A DNA stretch of 64,000 nt from Symbiodinium natans (GCA_905221605.1 CAJNDS010002109.1:401168-465167), one strand, 5' to 3'. Positions 16,083 through 26,342 are shown, counted from the first letter of the stretch. The notes: generated from the letters alone by a model not told the origin. Translations and numbers: made by a program.

Positions 16083-19000
16083 ATGCTCTCTGTTTGGAGC
16101 ATCTCCGGGCACAGGGCGGCCGCGATACCCGTGGCTATATCCCCCTTTGGGAATATTTTTGTTTTATACGTTTGTTTACATAAAACACCCAAGAGGACAT
16201 TTTTAAAGGAATTGCTTTTTTTAAATGTTTGTTTATATATAACCCAAGAGAGGATGTTTAAACAAAATGTATTCTTTATGAAGGTTCTAAAATAAGGGGA
16301 GTATAGGTAGGGGAGCTGAGCGACGTCGCGGCCCTGAAGCGCCAACTTCGCCAGAATCTGGGTTGAGCTTCAAGGATCATTTAACGATTTCCCTTCCTTC
16401 CTTATAAAGGGAACCTATTCATAAATAGCTTTCAAAAGGTTTAAAGCACTTCTTTCCTCATGACTTTTAAGGGAACCTATTCTTAAATAATCTTCAAAAG
16501 GTTTATAAAGCACAGCTCAGGAATCTGGGGGTGCCAGTGAACTTTCAGGAGCTCCTCCATGATGGCCGGAGACTCCCTGATGATGAAGAGATAGCTGAGC
16601 CTTGGTAGCCCAGTGGTACCCTTTACCTTTCTTTGTTTTTGCTCTGGGTTCCCTTATATAATGTAGCCAACCATTATAACCAAAAAAAGGGTGCCCTTAT
16701 TATGATATTGTTACTGGGCTACCAAGGAGCCCATGGATCTGCAGTTGGTCGTATCCTCGACGTTCTGCAGCGCCGAGCTTGCATCGGAGTGCTCCGAGGC
16801 CGTCAAGAACGGCGAGGTTGAGATCGTGGATTGGCTGCTGGGAAGGCTGGGCGCGGGTGAGGTGAAATCCTTGCTGAGCTCGATACAGGACCAGTCAAGC
16901 CTCATTCTCGCCTCTACCCAGGGGCGCGTCGACCTGGTGCGATTGCTGCTGCAATTTGGGGTGGCCAAAGATTTGCCGGACCTCCAGGGCAACACTGCTC
17001 TGGTTCATGCATCTGCCTCTGGTCACGCTGGCGTGGTGCGCTTGCTGCTGGAAGTCCGCGCAGAAACGGACTCCACACACATGACACACAAGTCTGGCAA
17101 GACCGCTCTCATTCATGCATCTGCCGAAGGTCATGTCAAGGTGACTCGCTTGCTGCTGGAAGCTGGCGCGGCCAAAGACTTGAGGGATTTTCAGGGCCAG
17201 GCGGCCCTTACTCACGCATGTATTCGCGGCCATGCTCAGGTGGTGCAGCTGCTGTTGCAAGCCACTGCGGCCACAGACTTGACCGACAAGTTCGGCAGAA
17301 CAGCTCTATGTTATGCATCAGCGGAGGGCCACGCCGGGGTTACGCGCTTGCTGCTGGCAGCTGGTGCTGCCAAAAACGTGAAGGACATGAAGGGCCAGGC
17401 AGCCATTCTTCATGCGTCTCTTCGTGGCCATGCTGAAGTGGTGCAGCTGCTGTGTGAAGCCCGCGCCAAAACGGACTTGAGAGACGAGTCTGGCAAGACA
17501 GCTCTCATTCATGCATTTCTCGAGGGTCACGTCGGGATTGTGCGGTTGCTGTTGGAAGCTGGTGCGGCCACAGATGTCAGAGACAAGTCTGGCAAGACAG
17601 CTCTCATGCATGCGTCGGTGATGGACGTCGTTGAGGTGGCGCGCTTGTTGCTGAATGTCGGTTGTGCCGAAGACCTGCAAGACCGCCAGGGCAACACGGC
17701 CCCTTGGACCCAGAGTAGGCCCTTGTTCCTCTTCTTTAGAGTATAGGGTTCCCGTAATGCACCCTTCACACAGCGCACCCTTTATTCCTAGGTTACTCTT
17801 GGGTCTACTACTAATTGCTTAAGAACCCCGGAAAAATAAAAGTATCATTCCTGATTAAGGGCAATATATATATATATATATATAGGGATGACTTTTTTTT
17901 TTATTCTTTTGGGGCTCTTAACAGTAGTCTAGGCCCTCATCCACGCCTCCATCTACGGCCACGCCGAAGTGGTGGATCTTCTGCTGCAGGTCGGCGCGTC
18001 CATGGACTTGCTGGGCGCGAATGAAAGAACAGCTCCTGGCTGGGCTTTGGAGTACTATACTTTATAATACTTTTTTTGGTTTTGGGGTTCCCATTATAGC
18101 TACTTCTACCTAAAAAGTATATATTTTTTTTTCTGGGTCTACTCCAGAGGTAGGTCCTACGTAGGCCCTGAGGACATTTTTTTTTCAGATTTTCTCTTCG
18201 TGGGGTTCAAGGGAATCAGACTAGCTTGGGGCATCTTGGGGCATGCTTTCCTATGTTTTGCCTCTCAGTGGGGTTTCTTTATGGGGATCAGATGCAGGAA
18301 TGGTTGCGTTAACCTAAACCCTAAACCCTAAACCCTAAACCCTAAACCCTAAACCCTAAACCCTAAACCCTAAACCCTAAACCCTAAACCGCTTGAAGGG
18401 TGGCCATCCTAGGCCCTGGTTCATGCATCTGTCATGGGACATGAGAGCGTGGTCCGCTTACTGTGTGAAGCCGGCGCGGAAACGGACTTCGCGGACGACT
18501 TGGGCAAGACTGCTCTGCACCATGCCTCTGCCCAGGGACACTCGGCAGGCCCTTTGGGAACATTCTGTGGGTTCCCTTGTGGGGTGTTGGAGGGTCATAT
18601 TTGGGAATAACCCTAAACCCTAAACCCTAAACCCTAAACCCTATTTAAACCCCATTCAGGCAAAAACACAGAGGGCTTCATAAGGGCCATCATCCTAGGC
18701 CACATCGAGATTGCATGCTTGCTGTTGCAAGCTGGGGTGACCTTGGACTTGATGGACTGCCAGGGCAAGACGGCCCTGATGCACGCATCTGAGTCTTGGC
18801 AGCCCAGTGGTACCCTTTTCTTTTTTTTTGTGGTCCAGGGTTCCCTTTGCAAAGTAACCAGCCCAAAAAAGGGCGCCCTTATTATTATATGTTTCCTGGG
18901 CTAGCAAGGAGTGCGGATATGCTGAAATTGCGCATCTGCTGTTGGAATGCGGGGCGGGGAAAGACTTGCTGGACGCGGACGGGGGCACTGCTCTGATTCG

Positions 19001-19235
19001 CGCATCCAGCCTTGGGCGCCAAGAGGTGGTGCACGTGCTGCTCCAAGCCGGTGCAGACGCGGACTGCACGGACAAACTCGGCAAGACCGCTCTGGTTCAT
19101 GCATTTGAGAATCGCCACGAGGAGGTGGTGCAGCTGCTGCTGTATGGCGGCGCGGACTTTAAGGACTTGCTTGGCGCGAGTCACAGCAGCAGCAGCACTA
19201 GCTCATGCAAGCGCAACTGCAAGTGGACAGTTTAA
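16083..19235 (+). CDS. ubiquitin-like domain plus ankyrin-repeat protein, about 8 exons
   Basis: Exons inferred by protein continuity: 16083-16133, 16307-16353, 16521-16596, 16737-17698, 17933-18031, 18413-about 18549, 18660-18790, 18909-19235. The N-terminus (MLSVWSISGHRAAAIPV, ELSDVAALKRQLRQ, ELLHDGRRL, MDLQLVV) is a ubiquitin-like fold as in many dinoflagellate ankyrin proteins. About 12 ankyrin repeats follow (e.g. GHAGVVRLLL, GKTALIHASAEGHV). Splice sites are unusual: 5' GC or GA, 3' AG|G. Introns 2 to 5 carry direct repeats at their ends, and the introns at 16597 and 18791 are family A elements. Between exons 6 and 7 about two thirds of one repeat is missing, so an exon may be lost or unseen. 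Likely a protein-binding scaffold; the partner is unknown. A paralogue lies at 29005. Confidence 0.75.
16134..16306 (+). mobile_element. introner-like intron 1 with terminal inverted repeats at its splice sites
   Basis: Starts GCTATATCCCCCTT and ends AAGGGGAGTATAG|G, an imperfect inverted repeat whose ends coincide with a GC donor and AG|G acceptor. Removal joins IPV to VGELSDV in frame, matching the paralogue IPAEELSDD. Inside are two similar segments, each with TGTTTA(C/T)ATA and an ACCCAAGAG-like motif. Confidence 0.7.
16354..16520 (+). mobile_element. introner-like intron 2 with 9-bp direct repeats
   Basis: GAATCTGGG occurs at 16354-16362 and 16521-16529. A GA donor and CAG|G acceptor remove exactly one copy and restore LRQNLGVPV. 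Inside, a unit of roughly 65 bp is tandemly duplicated (GGGAACCTATTC ... TTCAAAAGGTTTA). Confidence 0.75.
16601..16736. mobile_element. foldback family A, copy 4, acting as intron 3
   Basis: CTTGGTAGCCCAGTGG ... ACTGGGCTACCAAG, flanked by GAGC (16597-16600 and 16737-16740). Removing 16597-16736 (GA donor, CCAAG|G acceptor) gives IAEPMDLQLVV in frame. Confidence 0.85.
17699..17932 (+). mobile_element. intron 4 built on family B plus a second segment
   Basis: GCCC flanks both ends (17699 and 17933). GC donor, CTAG|G acceptor. A family B copy fills 17703-17808 (GGACCCAGAGTAGGCCC ... TTACTCTTGGGTCTA). The rest holds a short TA run. Splicing restores GNTALIHAS. Confidence 0.75.
18032..18412 (+). 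other. intron 5 with telomere-like array
   Basis: GC donor (GCTCCTGG), CTAG|GCCCTGG acceptor. Contains CCCTAAA at 18311-18390 and a B-like segment (18055-18165). Splicing restores ERTALVHAS in frame. Confidence 0.7.
18795..18908. mobile_element. foldback family A, copy 5, acting as intron 7
   Basis: CTTGGCAGCCCAGTGG ... CCTGGGCTAGCAAG, flanked by GAGT (18791-18794 and 18909-18912). Removing one GAGT plus the element gives HASECGYAEIA in frame. Confidence 0.85.
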
Positions 19236-19354
19236 ACTGATGTGCTTGCCGCTGGAAGACACGGCCACGGCGAAGCCGGCCCGGCCAAGTCTTGTCGACA
19301 CAACGATGGAAGGTCAGCCTTTGTCGCGCATGTGTCTTTCTCAGTGCAACCCTA

Positions 19355-19420
19355 AACCCTTGGGTTTAGGGTTTAGGGTTTAGGGTTTAGGGTTTAGGGT
19401 TTAGGGTTTAGGGTTTGGGA
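19355..19420. repeat. TTTAGGG array
   Basis: About eight units, 120 bases after the ankyrin gene's stop codon. Confidence 0.85.
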
Positions 19421-19550
19421 TGTGGGATTTGGGATTCATATCGATTTCATAGGGCTTCGGGGAATTTGGGGCTTTGCAGGCTTCACTAGGTGTTTCAAAG
19501 CGTTCTTGAGCCGACAGGTGGGACGGAGCTTATGCATGCGGCCCATATAT

Positions 19551-19706
19551 CTTGGTAGACCCGTGGGTACTATTTAACCCTTCTTTTCCTGGTTCTTAGT
19601 AGGGAATAAGGGAATGAGGGCCCTACATAATCCCTTCAACTGGGTTCCCTTATAAAGTAACCAACCCAGGGTGCCTTGACTATACTCAGATGGTTGTCAG
19701 GCTACC
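19551..19706. mobile_element. foldback family A, copy 6 (long form)
   Basis: CTTGGTAGACCCGTGGGTAC ... GGTTCCCTTATAAAGTAACC ... GTCAGGCTACC, with an extra 40-50 bases inside. Abuts a B copy. Confidence 0.6.
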
Positions 19707-19815
19707 GACCCAGAGTCGGCTCTTGTTCCCTGTTTTTCGGGTTTAGGGTTCCCTTGCGAGCCCCTTTTCAGCCGCAAACGCCACCGGTTTTTAGGCCTAG
19801 GTTACTCTTAACCCT
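19704..19815. mobile_element. foldback family B, copy 3
   Basis: ACCGACCCAGAGTCGGCTCTT ... GGTTCCCTTGCGAGCCCC ... CCTAGGTTACTCTTAA. Confidence 0.55.
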
Positions 19816-20156
19816 TAAAGGCCCTTTGAAAACCCTTGAAGCCCCTAAAACCCTTAAACGCCCTGAAGCCCTTTGAAATTCAACCCCAAAGCTTGGCATT
19901 TGAGCAGCTTGCAGTTGGGCATGTGCTACTTTGAAGGAGCTTGGTGGATGAAATGTGTCCTGTAGTGTCAGACAAGGGCTTAGGGTTTGGGGTTGAGAGG
20001 GTCTATAGGGTTATAGGGTTATAGGGTTAAAGGGCTCTGAACGCACGACACAGGTTGGGGTCTGAGGTTTAGGGCCATGGGTTCAGGATTTGATGGACAG
20101 GGGCCCCAAGACGCCGAGCCCCGAACGCCCTTCACAAGCCTCCTGCTACCGAAGCC

Positions 20157-21130
20157 TCAAACCCTAAACCCTAAACCCTAAACTCTAAACCCGAGGCTTG
20201 GTAGACCCTGTAAACCGGGGTCCCGAAGCCTTAACCCGCCTACGTCCCAAACCCTCAACTCCCGCTAACCCAAAACCCTAAACCCTAAACCCCAATACCT
20301 CAACACCCCAAAACCCCTAAGCCCCTAAGCCCCTAAATCCTACTAAACCTCCGAACCCCCAAGGCCCCTGAGCCCTACGTAGCCCTTCTACACCCCAAAC
20401 CCTACCCTAAACCTAAACCCTAAACCCGAAACCCTAAACACTAAACCCCTAAACCCTAACCCCCCCTGAAAACCGTAAACCCCAACCCCTCAGTAAGGTG
20501 CAGCACACTTGTGGCAGTTTGCCTCTTCGACTTCAGGCCCGGCCTTTATTCGCCCTAAACCCTAAACCCCAAACCCTAAACCCTAAACCCTAAACCCTAA
20601 ACCCTAAACACTAAACCCTAAACCCTAAACCCTAAACCCTAAACCCTAAACCCTAGAGGGTTTTGGGGCTTCAGGGTCTTTGGGGTCTTCAGGGGTTTAG
20701 GGTTTTAGGGGCTTTATAGTTTAGGGCGTTTTATAGTTTAGGGTCTAGGGTTGTCGGGCTGAGGGTTCAGGGTCCCTAGACCCTAGCCCAAAGACTTTCC
20801 CCAACTTTTTTGGGGCTCTTCGCGTCTGCGGGATTCGGAATTTAGGTTTTCAGGGTTCTAGGGATTTAGGGCTCAAGAGTTTTAGGGTTCGGGCCTGTAG
20901 TGTTTGTCGGATTTTAGGATTTCAGGGTCCGGGGCTCAGTTCGCCATGAAGTTCTACGTAGGGTTCTTAGGGAGGGGGTATGCATGGGGGGGTAGAAACC
21001 CTAAACCCCAAAGCCTAAAGCCCAAACCCGAAACCCTAAACCCTAAACCCTAAACCCTGAACCCTGAACCCTGAACCCTAAACCCTAAACCCTAAACCCT
21101 AAACCCTAAAACCCTAAACCCTAAACCCAG
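20157..21130. repeat. telomere-like arrays, 20.2-21.1 kb
   Basis: CCCTAAA at 20157-20190, 20270-20290, 20400-20450, 20555-20655 and 21001-21130, with degenerate G-strand units at 20670-20950. No exon seen in 19816-21199. Confidence 0.8.
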
Positions 21131-21199
21131 GTACCTAGGGAGCTGTCGGGATGCTTAGGGAGCCTTAGGGACTAGTGGGGAGTGTTAGTTCCGGGATTG

Positions 21200-21990
21200 A
21201 AGGAGGGACACTCATCAGGAACCTTAGGGGTTACTTAATTTAGGGGTTCTGTAGGGTTTAGGGTTTAGGGTTTAGGGTTTCGGGTTTAGGGTTTAGGGGT
21301 GATTTGGGGGTTTGTTTAGGGGCTACTGAGGTGTACAGGGACGATACAAGGTATATATGGTCCGGCGTCTATGGTATGGTCAGCTAGGGGGGGGGGGGGG
21401 CGACTGTGAGCACACCCTCGGCAAAACCCGTGTGTTGGGAGTGTTGCGCCTTCGGTTGAGGGAGCACGCCCTCGGGAAAACCCATGTGTGTGAGGCGTTT
21501 ATCCCCCCCCCCCCCTCCAGGTCTACGGTCTCTAAACCCTAAACCCTTTCAAACCCTAAACCCTAAAAACCCTAAACCCTAAACCCTAAAACCAAAACCC
21601 TGAACCCTAAACCCTAAAACCAACCCCCAAGCACATGGTCTGGAACCCCCCCCCCCCCCGTCCCGTGGTGTGGCTGGGGTTGGTTTTAGGGTTCGGGTTG
21701 TTTATGGTTTAGGGTTTAGGGTTTGAAAGGGTTTTGGGTTAACCCCCCCCCCCCCCCCCTGGTGTGGTTGTGGTTGGGGGTTGGTTTTAGGGTTTGGGGC
21801 TTAGTGTTGGTTTAGGGTTCAGGGTTCAGGGTTCAGGGTTTAGAGCTTAGGGTTTGAAAGGGTCTAGGGTTTAGGGTTAACCCCGCCCCCCCCCCCCCCC
21901 CCTGTGGTGGGGGGGGGGGGGGAGCGGCCGGGGAGCACTGGACCATATATATAGGGGTTATATAGGGAAATAAGATTAAAAGTCCCTTCT
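21200..21990. mobile_element. foldback family H, copy 3, split by a nested element
   Basis: Left end TGAAGGAGGGACAC and internal AGGGGCTACTGAG match copies 1 and 2. The sequence resumes after 21952 as GGGGTTATATAGGGAAATAAGATTAAAAGTCCC. A TTTAGGG array (21255-21297) is also inside. Confidence 0.65.
21352..21952. mobile_element. nested insertion in family H
   Basis: Bounded by ATATATGGTCC and GGACCATATAT. Contains repeated units GAGCACRCCCTCGG with AAAACCC.TGTGTG, several C- and G-runs, CCCTAAA arrays, and two GGTTGGTTTTAGGGTT segments. No gene seen. Confidence 0.55.
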
Positions 21991-22019
21991 AGGCCCTAAA
22001 TCCTATTCCCAAATAGGGG

Positions 22020-22379
22020 TGCGGGTTGAGGCAAAGCCGGGTCATAAGTAAGCTGACGTTGCGTAGCTAAGAGCCCTCCTTACGACTGCTCATCAAGTAA
22101 GCCCAAGATAGCTGAAACGAATCCTCCTACCTAAAAATCAAACGGCAAGCACGAAAGAAACCCTTATATCTGCTGCTAAACCCTACTCAACAACCCTCAT
22201 ATCTTTTTCCGTAGCGTTTAGAATTCAGTAATAACGCTTTTACAGCCCATCGATCCCTAAACCCCCTAGAATTGCAGGCTCTTCAGGGAGTGGTGGGGAG
22301 TATAAAGGTAACCTTGGGTTACAGACCCCATTTGAATCCCCCACCCCCCCCCCTCCCTTAAGAACCCGAAAAAGAGAAG
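22020..22379. other. no gene seen
   Basis: Non-repetitive, slightly AT-richer DNA without a convincing frame. Confidence 0.4.
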
Positions 22380-22645
22380 CCCTAAACCCTAAACCCGAAA
22401 CCCTAAACCCTAAACCCTAAACCCTAAACCCTAAACCCTAAACCCTAAACCCTAAACCCTAAACCCTAAACCCTAAACCCTAAACCCTATCAAGAGAAGC
22501 CAGGCCTGAGCGGGCATGGGTGGTGTCTGCATCCCTGGCGGCATGCTCACTCTGCCAGGAACCTGGAGAAGCCCACAAGCAGGGTTCAGAGTTTAGGGTT
22601 TAGGGTTTAGGGTTTCGGGTTTAGGGTTTAGGGTTTAGGGTTTAG
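22380..22645. repeat. opposed telomere-like arrays
   Basis: CCCTAAA at 22380-22490 (about 15 units) and TTTAGGG at 22585-22645, separated by 95 bases of GC-rich DNA. Confidence 0.85.
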
Positions 22646-22654
22646 GGACTTTTG

Positions 22655-22762
22655 GCTTCGGAAGAATTACCTAGTCTCTAATAGTGCTCCCTTATGGTAC
22701 CTTTGTAAATACACTATAGTGACCCCCCTAAACCCTATTCTAATTATTCAGGCCCCTATGGC
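22655..22762. mobile_element. foldback family G, copy 2
   Basis: CGGAAGAATTACCTAGTC ... CTCCCTTATGGTACC ... ACACTATAGTGACC ... AATTATTCAGGCCCCTATGG. Confidence 0.6.
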
Positions 22763-22799
22763 AGGGTCTAGGGCCTGAACGCGCTAAGGGCTGAGTTAG

Positions 22800-23020
22800 G
22801 CTAGGACCAGGAGCAGGCCCTTATCCCCCTTTTTCAGGGTTTTATAAGCCCCTTGCAGACCAAAAGAGCACTCTTTACCCTAAACCCTAAACCCTAAACC
22901 CTAAACCCTAAACCCTAAACCCTAAACCCTAAACCCTAAACCCTAAACCCTAAACCCTAAACCCTAAACCCTAAACCCTAAACCCTAAACCCTAAACCCT
23001 AAACCCTAAACCCTAGCAGG
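22800..23020. mobile_element. family B copy whose right half is replaced by a CCCTAAA array
   Basis: CTAGGACCAGGAGCAGGCCCTTAT ... CCTTGCAGACCAAAAGAGCACTCTTT runs directly into about 19 pure CCCTAAA units (22876-23015). The usual right end is missing. Confidence 0.6.
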
Positions 23021-23512
23021 CTTAGGGTCCAGGGCTCATGGGGCAGAACCCCCAGCAGCCGCAAACTGTGCACCTAACATGGGGGTTCAAGCTTCGTGGC
23101 TCCAACCCCTAGCCCCTAAACCCGAAGCCCTAAACCCAAAGCCCTAGACCCTACAAATCTTTACGGTTAGGGATCGGGCTTATGAGGCTTCTAGGGACTT
23201 TGTCAGAAGGTGTTGGAGATAAGATCCCCTTCGGTTAAACCCTAAACCCTAAGCCCTAGACCCTAAACTAAGCCCTAAACCCTAAACCGAAGCCCTAAAT
23301 CCTAAACCCTATTCCAAGGTGTCTGTAGGAGGGGCGCTTCAGGATCGTTTTGGGCCAGAAATATCCCTTAGGGTTCAGGGTTCAGGGTTTAGACTCCAGA
23401 CGTATCTCTTCTCCGGCATGCGCGGACTGCGTCTTGAAAGGAGCTTCAGGTGATGTGGGATTTGGGGTTTAGGGTTTAGGGTTTAGGGTTTCGCCAAAGG
23501 TACTACCCTGCA
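23021..23512. repeat. degenerate telomere-like units
   Basis: Scattered CCCTAAA/TTTAGGG units (23100-23310, 23370-23390, 23465-23490). No gene supported. Confidence 0.6.
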
Positions 23513-24050
23513 TTGCATTGTAGTTTCGATTTTTTGAGCTTGGCCCCTGGCTGCCAGGCTGCTTGGGCCGGCTGCGCAGAAAGTCCAAGGGCTCTCCGAG
23601 GTGAGCGAGGAGCACTCTTGGAAATCGAAATGCTGCGGCTCTGTCCACACGGTGACACCAAGAAACGGCATTCCAAACCTGATCCCAAAGAATCCATGTA
23701 CCTATATGGTATATACTTGGGCCTTAAAGGGGTTCCTATGTAGTAGCTTTAGGGCCCAAGAATATACTATATAGGTACATGGATCCTTTGGGGATACTTG
23801 GAGTTCTGAGGCCGACTTGTCAATTGGCTCCTGGGTCTGCAACGCTGCCGTTCCAAAGGTTGCATTTGCACAGCTTTCGGCATCTTCAACCAGGATGGGC
23901 TATTATTACCTAGAACACCCTTAAAGGCCCTTATAGGGTTCATTATGGGGATTCTAAGGCCCAATAGCCCATCCTGGAAGGGCAGCCCCCCTCAGATCGG
24001 CAACTTCAAGTGACATGTGCAGCATGGGGGCCATGTGAAGTCGCAGCATG
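23513..24050 (+). CDS. possible gene fragment carrying two foldback introns
   Basis: The frame ending LCPHGDTKKRHSKPDPK can be joined to ADLSIGSWVCNAAVPKVAFA by removing 23690-23811 (GA donor, GAG|G acceptor), and QLSASSTR to AAPLRSATSS by removing 23894-23980 (GA donor, AAG|G acceptor). Each removed stretch contains a foldback element (families D and E). Both joins keep frame, which argues for a real gene, but I recognise no domain and cannot see the start. Confidence 0.35.
23685..23791. mobile_element. foldback family D, copy 1
   Basis: CCAAAGAATCCATGTACC ... GGTACATGGATCCTTTGG, a near-perfect inverted repeat of about 39 bases around a short centre with CCTTAAAGGGG. Confidence 0.75.
23890..23977. 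mobile_element. foldback family E
   Basis: Exact 15-base ends CCAGGATGGGCTATT and AATAGCCCATCCTGG. Centre contains CTTAAAGGCCCTTATAGGG. Confidence 0.75.
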
Positions 24051-24078
24051 GCGGCTCAGAGAAGTGACCACCGAGACT

Positions 24079-24205
24079 GGTTAGGGTTTAGGGTTTAGGG
24101 TTTAGGGTTTAGGGTTTAGGGTTTAGGGTTTAGGGTTTAGGGTTTAGGGTTTAGGGTTTAGGTTTAGGGTTTAGGGTTTAGGGTTTAGGGTTTAGGGTTT
24201 AGGGT
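24079..24205. repeat. TTTAGGG array, about 18 units
   Basis: One of the longest nearly pure arrays, with one short unit near 24162. Followed by a short possible terminal exon (ELEAAVAGAVGGLEVFEV then stop, 24209-24271). Confidence 0.9.
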
Positions 24206-24433
24206 GAGCTGGAAGCAGCTGTGGCTGGGGCTGTGGGCGGACTTGAAGTCTTCGAGGTTTCCAGTTTTTAAAGCGCAAATCCGACCAGCCGAAGTTGATG
24301 ACATCTCAGGAAAGCTTGAGGGTTACCCTTAAACACCAAACCCTGCACCCTAAACCCTGAGCCCAAAACCCTAAAGCCCGAAGTCCTAAACCCTAAACTC
24401 TAAACCAGCCCAAAACCCTAAAGCCGAATCTAG

Positions 24434-24552
24434 GGATCGGAAGTTCGGAAGAATTACTAATAGTATTCTCTTTTGGTCCCTTTCTAGATATACTATAACA
24501 ACCTCCCCCCAAAAAAAAACAAAAATCGTTCAGGCCCCTATATATTAGGCAA
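24434..24552. mobile_element. foldback family G, copy 3
   Basis: CGGAAGAATTACTAATAG ... TTTTGGTCCCTTTCTAGATATACTATAAC ... TTCAGGCCCCTATA. Confidence 0.6.
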
Positions 24553-24635
24553 ATCATCGACCCAACTTCGCACCTGCAAGGTCTCTATTATGGAGACCAG
24601 CGGGCTTTGTACCGAGACTTGGCCGCCAGTTTATC

Positions 24636-24760
24636 GGGTCCCAAAACCACATCGACATAAGGATCCTACACGCAGTGTTTTTCGGAATCCCGCTTTTGGG
24701 GGCCATTTTCCGCCCCCTTAAGTAGGATCCTCACGTTTATATATGTGGTTTTTTGGGCCC
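24636..24760. mobile_element. foldback family K
   Basis: Inverted ends GGGTCCCAAAACCACAT ... ATGTGGTTTTTTGGGCCC, with inner arms AGGATCCTAC and GTAGGATCCT. Confidence 0.7.
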
Positions 24761-25040
24761 CTAGTTTAGGAGGTTTGGAGGTTGAGGGGTTGGTGGGTTT
24801 CGGGTTTTTGTTTCTGGTTTAGGTGTCTTTTTGGCTTCGGAAGTTTTGGGGTTTCAGGATAAGCTATCTGCGGATTTTTCAGAATTTTGGGGTTTGGGGG
24901 CTTTCGGGGTTTTCGGGTTTCGGGCCCTGACACAAAGCAAGCGGGGCCTGCGGATATTATAATTGCCCAACAGGGGTTAGGATGACCGTGTTAAGCAGCA
25001 TCTTCCGGGCGTTCCATCAGAAGGCCTCACCAAACCCTCA
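24761..25040. other. degenerate G-strand repeats
   Basis: Loose TTTGGGG/TTTCGGG units. No gene seen. Confidence 0.4.
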
Positions 25041-25048
25041 AGCGACTA

Positions 25049-25190
25049 AAGGAGGGACCCTTACAAAGGACCTTAGGGGTTATCTAGGGGTTCTGTAGGG
25101 GCTACCTAGATATATATAGGCACTATGTAAGGTATATTTTGGGCTTATATAGGGGAATAAGATTAGGGTCCCTTCTAGGGGTCCCTGGTT
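25049..25190. mobile_element. foldback family H, copy 2 (intact)
   Basis: AAGGAGGGACCCTTAC ... GGAATAAGATTAGGGTCCC ... GGGGTCCCTGG. Shows what copy 3 looks like without its insertion. Confidence 0.7.
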
Positions 25191-25259
25191 GTACCCCATA
25201 AAACCCTGCAAGCCCTGCGAACGCTGAGGCTGAAACCCTTCTTAGCGCCGGAAGCCCGG

Positions 25260-25560
25260 TACACCTAAACCCCCCAAACCCCCAAACCCCCAAACCCCCA
25301 AACCCCCAAACCCCCAAACCCCCAAACTCCCAAACCCCCAAACCCCCAAACCCCCAAACCCCCAAACCCTAAACCCCCCAAACCCCCAAACCCCCAAACC
25401 CTAAACCCTGAACCCTATACCGATAGAGCGCCCAGGACCAGATGTGGACGTACCTGCCCTTGGGATGATCTTTAGCTCCGCTAGCCATGTCCTTGCCGCT
25501 CGGCGGTTTAGGGTTTAGGGTTTAGGGTTTAGGTTTCAGGGTTTAGGGTTTAGGGTTTTT
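25260..25560. repeat. variant arrays: CCCCCAAA then TTTAGGG
   Basis: About 16 units of the 8-mer CCCCCAAA at 25268-25400, then CCCTAAA, and TTTAGGG at 25503-25560. Between (25420-25500) a minus-strand frame MASGAKDHPKGRYVHIWSW is a possible exon. Confidence 0.8.
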
Positions 25561-25639
25561 TAGGGTTCAGGGCCTGTTGTTTGTCTTTCAGCTGTCTCCT
25601 CAGAGACCCGCATGTTCAGCAGAAGCCGTATTCCTCACC

Positions 25640-25815
25640 TTCCTTTTAGGGGAAGCACGGCCAAAAGGGCAGTTTTCCTGCACATATTTTAGAGACAGAT
25701 TCGAGTCCAATAGCACTCTCTTTTTTTTCACGCACCTAATGTAGGACTTCCTGCAATTTTTTGGGAGAGATTTGAGTCCCATACCACCTTTTTCTTGCAT
25801 GCACCTAGGACTGAG
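25640..25815. repeat. imperfect tandem duplication, about 75 bp
   Basis: CCTGCA ... AGAGACAGATTCGAGTCC ... CACGCACCTA (25677-25740) is repeated as CCTGCA ... AGAGATTTGAGTCCC ... CATGCACCTA (25751-25810). Confidence 0.55.
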
Positions 25816-26048
25816 ACAGAGGCATGTTTGTTTCTGTGCCCGGTTCGCTTGTAAACCGAAACTCAAAGGCCCCACTGCGCGCGCCCAACGTCCCCAGAAT
25901 TCTCGGAGTCTCAACCCTAAACCTTAAACCCTATAAACCCTACACCTGCAGAAGTTTGCAGACCCCTTACACTACGGTCATCCCTATGACCTAAACCCGA
26001 AACCCGCTCTTATCCCTGGACGCAAGCGCTAAACCTTAAAGGGCGGAA

Positions 26049-26190
26049 CGTTCCCCCCCTATACCAGCAGTTCTTAATCGGGATTGTACTACCCCCCCCC
26101 CTCCTACTATCATTCAACGCTCCTTATTGTTTGCAGCCTCCTACTATAATCCCTAATAAGGACTGTCAGTATAAGGGGGAACATCCCAAC
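26049..26190. mobile_element. foldback family F, copy 2 (expanded)
   Basis: GAACGTTCCCC ... CAGCAGTTCTTAATCGGGATTGTACTA ... AAGGACTGTCAGTATAAGGGGGAACATCCC, with an extra C-tract segment inside. Confidence 0.6.
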
Positions 26191-26342
26191 CTTAAACCCC
26201 ATGTATGAGCCCTACATGCCCTGCAAACCGACCTCAGAAGCCTCAAGCTAAGGCAGCCTCCGAGGAAGCTCCCAAAATGGTCTGAGCCTCCGAATGCGGC
26301 GAGGATCGCCTCAAAGACTCAGCAAGACATGCGTGAAAAGGG

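Noticed and set aside
16895-17680. Minus-strand frames opposite the first ankyrin gene, and similar ones at 29250-30148
   Set aside because: Shadow frames of high-GC ankyrin codons; the plus strand has the recognisable domains.
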